From Secundilactobacillus yichangensis (GTDB taxonomy: Bacteria > Bacillota > Bacilli > Lactobacillales > Lactobacillaceae): DNA of 64,000 bases. Position 1 is the stretch's first letter. Each line of letters starts with the position of its first letter. Below are positions 41,212 through 48,690 of the stretch, piece after piece. Both the position numbers and the translations under genes were made by a program. The stretch covers positions 49,088 to 113,087 of the forward strand of contig NZ_BOLK01000009.1 in the NCBI RefSeq assembly GCF_016861565.1, read 5' to 3'. The notes below the pieces were generated by a model. That model was not told the DNA's origin, did no database searches, and saw only the letters and a program-made list of their open reading frames with translations.

Positions 41212-42393
41212 CTACTTACCTGTATTATTTAATTCTAACAACCGTGTCCGCAAAGCATCATTGTAAGCGGTCAGATAGAGTCCATACTTACCACGCTTAA
41301 TGAGAACATTCAAAACGTTAGCAATAAATGCCTTGTATTCATCACGGGTAAACTTCCGGTCTTTCCGTTTCTTGAAGACTTCTTTGTGAGAATACTTTTC
41401 CGGAATAACAGTCATGGTATCAGTTTCTTTGTCATAACCGAATGATGGGCCGATGACCATGCCGACATAGTTTAAATCAAAGCCTTGCAGCGTATAAATG
41501 GTTCCAACTTGGGTAATGGAGCCTTCACGTTTAGCCCACGGTGTCCGTTGCGGATCCCATTCATCCCATGGCAGGTTAAAGGTGTCCATTTCAACGTTGT
41601 GGCGGCCGTCGATTCTTGGAAAACCAGAGGTAGCGACCATGCGGCTCATACCATATTTCTTGTTTTGTTCCTTAATTTTTTCAAACATCTCGCCAGCTTT
41701 ATCGAACACTTTGAATTCGAAATCGCTGTTGTTAGGGAATTGCTTGATGGGCTTTTCTTCAGTCAAATCGTTCATCCATTTAACCTGTTCATCACTAGCA
41801 ACCATCCGGTACTGGAAGTTCATGTTGAACTGCTTGTAAGGGTGGTTGCCGATGGTTTTGAAGAGCAGATCCTTGTCCCAGTACATCTTTGACTGGAAAA
41901 CCTGATCAAAGTCGTACACGACCACCACGACCTTGGCTAGGTTCATTAAATCAGTTAGCTGGTTGTGGCCACGATAGTGCGCGTAAGGTTCTGATTTGGA
42001 ATACAGCAGATGCGCTTCGTCAACGAAAATAATGTCGTATTTTTCGTGATTCTTTTGCGCGTAGTTGATCAGAGATGTGGGCCGCCGAATGGTGCTGACG
42101 TTCATGTTTGGAATGGCCGAACCCATTTCCCGGTAGGCTTTATAGAGCTCGGGATGGTTGACTACCAGCGAGGTTTTGTAGCGCTTATCCGTCATATACT
42201 GACGCACCAGTTCCATCAGGACAACTGATTTACCTGTACCCGCAGCACCTTCGATAATGGCGACTGAAGAGGTCTTACCAGTGAGACCTTGTTTGATATA
42301 AGCGTTGATATCGGTAATCACCTTTTTTTGGTCATCGGACAGATCGTCCACAAAAAACTGTGCCTTTAAAACTTTGTTCATTGGTTTGGTCAT
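41212..42393 (-). CDS. DUF2075 family P-loop NTPase (Schlafen-like helicase group)
   Basis: 393-residue ATPase with Walker A in IEGAAGTGKSVVL, Walker B in DIIFVDEAHLL, and later helicase-like blocks (FQYRM, IYTLQGFDLNYVGMVIG). DUF2075 proteins are superfamily 1-like helicases found in bacteria, sometimes alongside defence genes; cellular role unknown. TAGGAG lies upstream of the start. A perfect palindrome lies in the leader. Confidence 0.85.
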   Translation of the reverse strand: MTKPMNKVLKAQFFVDDLSDDQKKVITDINAYIKQGLTGKTSSVAIIEGAAGTGKSVVLMELVRQYMTDKRYKTSLVVNHPELYKAYREMGSAIPNMNVSTIRRPTSLINYAQKNHEKYDIIFVDEAHLLYSKSEPYAHYRGHNQLTDLMNLAKVVVVVYDFDQVFQSKMYWDKDLLFKTIGNHPYKQFNMNFQYRMVASDEQVKWMNDLTEEKPIKQFPNNSDFEFKVFDKAGEMFEKIKEQNKKYGMSRMVATSGFPRIDGRHNVEMDTFNLPWDEWDPQRTPWAKREGSITQVGTIYTLQGFDLNYVGMVIGPSFGYDKETDTMTVIPEKYSHKEVFKKRKDRKFTRDEYKAFIANVLNVLIKRGKYGLYLTAYNDALRTRLLELNNTGK

Positions 42394-42434
42394 TAGAAAA
42401 CTCCTAGTTGATTAATTATTTCATTCATTGAGAT

Positions 42435-42457
42435 TTGTATGATTAAAAATCATACAA
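42435..42457. promoter_or_regulatory. Perfect palindrome in the DUF2075 gene leader
   Basis: TTGTATGATT AAA AATCATACAA, just downstream of a minus-strand TATAAT (42472–42467) and before the ribosome-binding site. Likely operator; an mRNA hairpin is the alternative. Confidence 0.6.
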
Positions 42458-42507
42458 CAGATAAACATTATACTGCTTAACGCATGGGCGATACCAGTGA
42501 CCAACCG

Positions 42508-44766
42508 TTAAATTGTGTCGCGGACTTGTTTTGCTGCCGCTACCATCCACGCCAAACTAGTTAGTGCACCTTGCTCCGGTAAAGTTTTGAGCCCGCAGTC
42601 CGGGTTGACCCAAACGTGCTCTGGTCCAAGTCGCCTCACGTTAGTCTGCAACTTTGCGATTAGCGTGTCTTTTGATGGTAATTTAAACCGGGCCGTATCA
42701 AACATTCCTAAGCCAACTGGTGTTTTGAAATGGGCATTAGATAGTGCGTCTAACAGTGCTGGATCTTTTGCGGACAGCGATAGAGCATCCGCATCCAGTT
42801 GATCCAAGACGTCTAAAATATCAGTGTACTGGTCATAGCACATATGGATATGAAATCGGGTGGTGGGCTGTAAGTGACTTGCCACTAGACGGATGGCTGC
42901 ACTCGCCCAGTCCAAATAATCCGTATGCCAATCATTTTCACGTAGCGGTAAACCACTGCGAAAAGCGGGTTCATCAATTTGAATCACGTGGATACCGTTT
43001 GTTTCCAGAGCATGCGCTTCATCTTGCAATGCCAACGCAATTTGCGTTGCACTCACGCGTAAGGGAACGTCTTCTCGTGGATATGCCCAATTTATCAAGG
43101 TGAGGGGACCGGTGAGCACACCCTTTACAGGCCGGTCGGTTAATTGCTGAGCGGCAACGGTTTCTGCCACGGTTATCGGATGCGTCCAGGCAATGTCACC
43201 CCAAATAATTGGCGGCTGTGCACAATAGGTGCCAAACGTTTGAATCCAAGCGCGCTCTGTGAACAAGAAACCGCTGAGCTGGTGATCGAAGTAGCTGATC
43301 ATATTATCACGGTCATATTCACCGGTAACCAGGACATCCAGTCCAAGTCTAGTTTGTTCGGTGAGACATTCCTGCAGTCGCTTATGAATGGCAGATTGAA
43401 ATTGCGCTTTGGTTAATTTACCGTGTTTAAAAGCCAGTTTACGCTGCTGATCAGCTGCGGTTTGCGGAAATGAACCAATGGTCGTGGTTGGCAGCGTTGG
43501 TAACGGGAAGGCCTGCTGTTGCAGTCGTTGTCGTTCTGACCGTTCAGGCTGACGGTGATAATCAGCATCAGTTAACGCATGCAGTCGGGCAGTAACCCGC
43601 ATGTTTTCAGCCCTGCGTGAGCGATTGAATAGTCGTTGATTAGCTGCTAGAAGATCAGGGTTACGTCCAACTAATAAATCATCGATAGCAACCAAATCAG
43701 TGAGCTTTTCCTCTGCGAACGCCAGGTAGGGACGCACATGCTCTGGCAATGCTGTTTCATTTTTCAAAGAAACCGGTAGATGGAGCAACGAGCACGAGGA
43801 TGAAAGAACTATCTGTTTAACTGGTAATCGGTGTAAGAGATCTATTGTAGTTTGATAGTTAGTGCGCCAGACATTGCGGCCGTTCACAATACCAGCAAAT
43901 AAGATCTTATCGTCTGGGAAGCCCTGATTTTGGATGCAGGATTCGGTTTGATGACCGTCAATAAAGTCTAACCCGAGGCCGTCAAAATTCAGCTGAATGA
44001 GCTGAGAATAAGCTTCTCGAACGTCGCCATAGGCCGTCTGTAGTAAGACCTTTAGATGATCCTTTTGTGGCAGCAATTTAGTATAAATATTATTGAATAA
44101 TGATAAGTCATTTTTTGTGGGAGCCAATACTAATGCGGGTTCATCCAGTTGGATCCATTTAGCTCCCAGTTGTTTAAACCAACGGAATAACTGGGTGTAT
44201 GCCTTCACTAAATTAACAACATAATCAGATTTTTGCTTAGTGCCGGTAACCAGGCTGAACTTCAATAATGTATAGGGCCCAATAATTGTTGGTCGAGCGT
44301 GATAACCCAGTTGAGTGGCCTCTTTAAACTCATCGAAGGGCTTAGTGCCCACTAGCTGAATATCAGTGTGGTCTTCTAGTTCAGGAATAAAATAACCATA
44401 TGGCGTGTTAAACCAGGTTGCCATTTTGAGTGGTGGTAAAACTCCTGTCGCCGTTTGCGTACCCCGGGCCATTGCAAAATAAGTATCCAGCGGAGATCGG
44501 TGTAATTGCCGAAAGCGCTGCGGAATGAGGTTGAACAGCACAGCGGTATCTAGTAATTGATCCTCAAACGAAAAATCATTTACGGGTAGCCAGTCAATAC
44601 CAGCTTGGGCTTGTGTTTGCCAGTTCTGTTGCCGAGTTTGCGCTGCAACATGGGATAATTCGGCTGCGGTGATTGTCTGTTGGCAATAAGATTCAACGGC
44701 GTGCTTAACTTCAAGATGACGGCCGATTCGTGGGTAGCCGATGATGGTTGTGGTCATGGGTGTCAC
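42508..44766 (-). CDS. metE: Cobalamin-independent methionine synthase
   Basis: Transfers a methyl group from 5-methyltetrahydropteroyl-tri-L-glutamate to homocysteine, the last step of methionine synthesis. The 752-residue, double-barrel protein has IIGYPRIGRHLEVKHAVESY at the start, and zinc ligands in the C-terminal barrel in FHIHMCYDQY and WVNPDCGLKT. TTTIGSFPQT marks the start of the catalytic half. AAAGGAG is upstream. No metF or S-box is visible next to it; a strong hairpin lies about 60 bases upstream. Confidence 0.97.
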   Translation of the reverse strand: MTPMTTTIIGYPRIGRHLEVKHAVESYCQQTITAAELSHVAAQTRQQNWQTQAQAGIDWLPVNDFSFEDQLLDTAVLFNLIPQRFRQLHRSPLDTYFAMARGTQTATGVLPPLKMATWFNTPYGYFIPELEDHTDIQLVGTKPFDEFKEATQLGYHARPTIIGPYTLLKFSLVTGTKQKSDYVVNLVKAYTQLFRWFKQLGAKWIQLDEPALVLAPTKNDLSLFNNIYTKLLPQKDHLKVLLQTAYGDVREAYSQLIQLNFDGLGLDFIDGHQTESCIQNQGFPDDKILFAGIVNGRNVWRTNYQTTIDLLHRLPVKQIVLSSSCSLLHLPVSLKNETALPEHVRPYLAFAEEKLTDLVAIDDLLVGRNPDLLAANQRLFNRSRRAENMRVTARLHALTDADYHRQPERSERQRLQQQAFPLPTLPTTTIGSFPQTAADQQRKLAFKHGKLTKAQFQSAIHKRLQECLTEQTRLGLDVLVTGEYDRDNMISYFDHQLSGFLFTERAWIQTFGTYCAQPPIIWGDIAWTHPITVAETVAAQQLTDRPVKGVLTGPLTLINWAYPREDVPLRVSATQIALALQDEAHALETNGIHVIQIDEPAFRSGLPLRENDWHTDYLDWASAAIRLVASHLQPTTRFHIHMCYDQYTDILDVLDQLDADALSLSAKDPALLDALSNAHFKTPVGLGMFDTARFKLPSKDTLIAKLQTNVRRLGPEHVWVNPDCGLKTLPEQGALTSLAWMVAAAKQVRDTI

Positions 44767-44824
44767 GCTCCTTTAATACCACTATTTTAACGCGTAGTTC
44801 GCAGGATGGGTGAGCAACTAAGTA

Positions 44825-44872
44825 AAAAGGGACCCAACAATGTTTCATGTGAAACATTGTTGGGTCCCTTTT
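44825..44872. terminator. Perfect 23-bp hairpin upstream of metE, containing a near-parS core
   Basis: AAAAGGGACCCAACAATG... pairs exactly with ...CATTGTTGGGTCCCTTTT around a TG centre. It has T-runs on both strands, so it could terminate in either direction. The centre is TGTTTCATGTGAAACA (44841–44856), one base from parS. Confidence 0.8.
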
Positions 44873-45092
44873 ATTTACTGATTCAAGTGAAAATGTTCTT
44901 GCCTAACTATGAAACGGTTAGGTTCTTCACAAAAATAATTTTCGCGGGCATATTTTAAGGCTTTCTGCAATCTGAACGATCAATATAGAGCTGTTCAACG
45001 CTCAAGTCGTTAGGCAAATGGACTCTTGTTAATTTATTCATGAAACACTGACTTCGACAGAAAATTTACTATCTTTTTTATATTAATTAATG

Positions 45093-45124
45093 AATAATTA
45101 TTTGCATACTGGATAATAATTATT
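45093..45124. promoter_or_regulatory. Paired AATAATTATT palindromes upstream of the cassette
   Basis: The palindrome AATAATTATT occurs at 45093–45102 and 45115–45124, 22 bases apart (two helical turns). TACAAT at 45132–45137 could be a -10, but no good -35 is visible. The start codon follows at 45169 after ATAAGGAGG. Confidence 0.45.
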
Positions 45125-45168
45125 GTTGTAGTACAATACTAACTAATTTTTATAAGGAGGATGATAAA

Positions 45169-48100
45169 ATGCAAGTTGCAGATTTTGAAAAAATGTATTC
45201 AGAAATAACTCGGTCAGAAAGCCACTCTCACCTAATGTTGCTAAATGCAATTACTGGGACTGGTAAAAGTTATGCGGTAAAGAGATTCTTATGTTCACAA
45301 GCCCAAAAAGAGCCCAATTTCCGAGCATTCTTTGTGACTGATCAAAAAAAGAATTTACCAGCGTTAGAAGATTTTCGAGAAATTTGGCAAAAATATAATC
45401 CAAAAAGAGATTTTTCCAAACACGTTGGATTCATTTTGTCGTTGCCAGATACAGTTCAGTTAATTTTAGATGAACAAAAGCAGGGGAGAATACCATGTGA
45501 ACTAATGAATAGTAAGCCGTTTCAAAAAGGTTTAGCGAATTTGATGTTCCAGCAGATGGTATATCAACAAACAGCTAAATATACTCCAAATAATAAAATT
45601 GCTTGGACCAACTTAGCAAAGGCGGAGTACCAAGTTAGACAGGTGTTAACAGAGTTGCTTTGTAAGCTAGCGGGACTAGAAAATCTGGCAAGTACAGATG
45701 TATCAGTAGCTATTCAACGATACGTGGCAACGACTAATAGTCCTGCTTGTAAATGGATCAACCGTATATATCCAACAATCGATATCGAAAAACGTCAGGT
45801 TTTGATTATGACTACGGATAAGTTCATTAGAAGTTATACGCCATTTTTTAAGCAAAATGGTGTTCCTTTTCAATTTTCCCAAGTATTAAAAGATTCCTTG
45901 GTTGTGTTGGACGAATTTGATAGCACGAAAAAACAATTATGGAATAAAAGTTTAAAAGATACACTTGATTTGAAAGTAGATTTATTAAGCTTATTTAGAG
46001 CTATCCATCAAGCCTTAGATTGGAAAAATAAGCAAATACCCGTGGCGTTACAAGAAATTTTAGAACACCAAACCAGACTTGAAGAACTGTTAAAAATTGC
46101 TGATAAATATAATCATGATTATAAATTGTCATATTTATACAAAACAAAAGAGGTTCAGCAAAACGACAACTATTTAATCCACTTACCGCAATATACGGTT
46201 ATTAGTACTAAGGAAAACTGGTACGTTCATTTAAACGAGAAAACTAATAGTGTGGAATTGGATCATCGTGAAACTGGAAATTCAATTGGAGATAGATTTG
46301 ATTTTACCGAAATGTTGGATAACGTTGGCCGATTTATTCGAAAATTTGCACGGCAGATTTTTTTCTGTGGAGAAGCCTATGCCCAAAAAAGGAATCTAAA
46401 TATTTCTGCTAGTCAGAATCGTATTTCGACAAAGGAAGCTTGCTACACCGTTTATGATGCGTTGGGTTTTAGCCGAAATCAAATTGAAATTCTACTGGGA
46501 TTGGATCCGGGGTTATTAGGATCAAGATTACCTTCTCCCGTAAAATTTAAAGGAAGGAGGTATCATTTTCAAAAATCTGGTCTGAGTTTATATGAATTTG
46601 TAAATGCTGAGCAGCATGATTTGAGAACAGATATTAACGCAGCCTTCTTTTCGGTGACGCCTGAGCGATATTTACTAAATGTGATCAGCAAGGCCAACGT
46701 TCTAGGGTTATCCGCTACTGCAAAAATACCAACGGTTTTGGATAACTATGATCTTGCTTATTTGCGTCAAAAATTAGGTGATGATTATTTGGATGGAGAC
46801 GAGTACATCACTGATAAAACAAAAGCGGACTTTAATTTAGCCAGACGTTATCGTCAAACAGGGATTCAAGTTGAAGCTGATTGTGCAAGTGTACAAAAGA
46901 CCATAGCAAAAGTAATAGCAGAACACGACATCACCCTGACCTCCCCTGAGTGTCAAAAGGTGAACGAGATGGATGGTTGGCTAGATCAGAAACTGAATGG
47001 TATTGAGGATTCATCTGCAAGTTATTGCCGAGAACGCTATATTAGTTTGTTTGATAGCTTTATTGATTTCTTATCAGACGAAACACTGATATCATATTTG
47101 GGATTGCAGTCCAAATTACCAAGTGAAGGTAACGAACTATCCACATCTTTAATTGAAGAGGTGTTTGAAGGTTTAGCAAACATACTCTCTGATGATGAGG
47201 CTAATCTCCCTCAGTTAAGAGTTATTTCTACGTTGCAAAGTAAGGGAGAGGTGCCATCAATAACACAACAGATTCATGATGCGGTGTGCTTGCCTTCAGA
47301 TAAAGCAACAAGGGTTTATCTACTGAGTGCATACCAAACTCTTGGTGTAGGTCAAAACTTACAACATACATTAAGTGAGTTTGAAACCGGCCATGTTAAA
47401 AGTATTGCAGGTGAAAGTAAACAAAGTGACCAGCGCTCTTTACAGGCAGATTTGGCTGGCATGTATTTAGGAGATATCACCCATATTTTGACTAATATAA
47501 AAGATAGTATTCTAGACGAGAATTTATTACGGTATGTAACTGAGTTAGAGTATCTCGAAGATGCAGGAGAACTACCTCAAAATGAGGTGCATGAAAGAAT
47601 AGGAGCTGTCGTGCATGACGTTAAAGGTCGAATTCGGCCCAAAAATGTTCCCAGTGAAACTGCAAGTGTCACACGAACAGCTATTCAAGCTTTGGGCAGA
47701 ATGAACCGGACATTTAATAAAAATAAGCGCATTAAAATTCTAGTATTCAATAGAGTGCTAGATAAATTGAGAGAAGTTAGGTTGCCAAAGATGGAACTGA
47801 GTCCGGAAATGCAGGCGGTTTTGTCAATGGCGCAAGCTCCAACAGAACCAGACGTGTCGACAGAAGAAATAACGCGGATAAACGCAACACAAATGACATT
47901 TAGTAACTTGGAAAGATTAATCGATGGTGGGCTTAATACAAGTAGGAAACGTGCACATGATTATCAAAGCGCACGTCAATGTTTGTTAAAATACCCAACA
48001 ATCAGTACAGGAAATTTAAAAAAGCTAAAAGCCCAGCAACTAGACTGTTTGCAATATTTGTCAAATAAAGAGTTAGTGACACAATATCAAGCCGTCCAAG

Positions 48101-48690
48101 AAAGTGAATCGAAATTTAGCTTTGAAAATAAGCGTCTCGATTGCCCTAAGATAACGATATCTCAAGAATCTGCTGGATTAACTAGTATGTGTCAATATCC
48201 TGGATTGAAAGCGCATTTAAAAGCATTAGGATATGCAACTGAGTGGCAGCCTAATGAGTGGATCTTGAATCCAGTGCAGTTTATTAATTTATATCAAGGG
48301 TTATTGGGTGAAGTTAGCGGCAAGTTTATTGTTGAAGATATTTGGTCTGTTAAATTACAGCCATTCCAAGAGTTGCGTCACAATGAGCTATTCGACTTTA
48401 AATTAAATCAACGCATTGCCATCGATTTTAAAAATTGGCGGGGACCACATCAACAATCGATTGAACAGGAACGGCAACATGTGTATCAAAAACTAGCACA
48501 ATTAGACGCTGAAAGTGATCAGCTATGGCGGGCAGCAATTATTAATGTTGTTTCTTCAGGTAAAGTGGTTCCCAAACTGACGGCAGATAAACGGATTTTG
48601 GAGATTCCAGCATTAATCAATGAAGATGGCAAGGTTGTCTTAACGGGTAACGAAAAAAGAGATATTGGGGTGTTTTTCCATGGAGAATAA
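45169..48690 (+). CDS. DinG/XPD-like helicase fused to a PD-(D/E)xK nuclease
   Basis: Very large (1173 aa) predicted nucleic-acid motor. Helicase motifs in order: Walker A G30-T-G-K-S34; DEAD-like box D248-E-F-D251; motif III S515-A-T517; motif V region YLLSAYQTLGVGQNLQ (717–732); motif VI Q840-x-x-G-R-x-x-R847. The spacing, with long insertions and an LSAT motif, resembles XPD/DinG helicases; an iron-sulphur cysteine set is not evident. The C-terminus carries a restriction-endonuclease core: GE1048, D1076, then IAID1086-F-K1088. AT-richer than metE by eye and flanked by hairpins, so probably acquired. A role in defence against foreign DNA is inferred. Overlaps the next gene by 11 bases. Confidence 0.8.
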   Translation: MQVADFEKMYSEITRSESHSHLMLLNAITGTGKSYAVKRFLCSQAQKEPNFRAFFVTDQKKNLPALEDFREIWQKYNPKRDFSKHVGFILSLPDTVQLILDEQKQGRIPCELMNSKPFQKGLANLMFQQMVYQQTAKYTPNNKIAWTNLAKAEYQVRQVLTELLCKLAGLENLASTDVSVAIQRYVATTNSPACKWINRIYPTIDIEKRQVLIMTTDKFIRSYTPFFKQNGVPFQFSQVLKDSLVVLDEFDSTKKQLWNKSLKDTLDLKVDLLSLFRAIHQALDWKNKQIPVALQEILEHQTRLEELLKIADKYNHDYKLSYLYKTKEVQQNDNYLIHLPQYTVISTKENWYVHLNEKTNSVELDHRETGNSIGDRFDFTEMLDNVGRFIRKFARQIFFCGEAYAQKRNLNISASQNRISTKEACYTVYDALGFSRNQIEILLGLDPGLLGSRLPSPVKFKGRRYHFQKSGLSLYEFVNAEQHDLRTDINAAFFSVTPERYLLNVISKANVLGLSATAKIPTVLDNYDLAYLRQKLGDDYLDGDEYITDKTKADFNLARRYRQTGIQVEADCASVQKTIAKVIAEHDITLTSPECQKVNEMDGWLDQKLNGIEDSSASYCRERYISLFDSFIDFLSDETLISYLGLQSKLPSEGNELSTSLIEEVFEGLANILSDDEANLPQLRVISTLQSKGEVPSITQQIHDAVCLPSDKATRVYLLSAYQTLGVGQNLQHTLSEFETGHVKSIAGESKQSDQRSLQADLAGMYLGDITHILTNIKDSILDENLLRYVTELEYLEDAGELPQNEVHERIGAVVHDVKGRIRPKNVPSETASVTRTAIQALGRMNRTFNKNKRIKILVFNRVLDKLREVRLPKMELSPEMQAVLSMAQAPTEPDVSTEEITRINATQMTFSNLERLIDGGLNTSRKRAHDYQSARQCLLKYPTISTGNLKKLKAQQLDCLQYLSNKELVTQYQAVQESESKFSFENKRLDCPKITISQESAGLTSMCQYPGLKAHLKALGYATEWQPNEWILNPVQFINLYQGLLGEVSGKFIVEDIWSVKLQPFQELRHNELFDFKLNQRIAIDFKNWRGPHQQSIEQERQHVYQKLAQLDAESDQLWRAAIINVVSSGKVVPKLTADKRILEIPALINEDGKVVLTGNEKRDIGVFFHGE

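Larger units (their letters stand above)
44767..45168. other. Intergenic region between metE and the helicase-nuclease cassette
   Basis: No gene. It holds the 23-bp hairpin (44825–44872) and paired palindromes before the cassette (45093–45124). No T-box, S-box or Met-box was recognised. Confidence 0.65.

Noticed and set aside
44767..45168. S-box (SAM) riboswitch or T-box upstream of metE
   Set aside because: No conserved core of either was found on the minus strand; only the 23-bp hairpin is present.
45169..48690. Type I or type III restriction subunit
   Set aside because: Helicase motifs plus nuclease could suggest HsdR or Res, but there is no methyltransferase or specificity gene nearby and the nuclease is C-terminal, not N-terminal as in HsdR.
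45169..48690. Iron-sulphur cluster as in XPD/DinG
   Set aside because: Cysteines between Walker A and the DEFD box (around residues 43, 110, 165, 194) are too scattered to claim a 4Fe-4S site.
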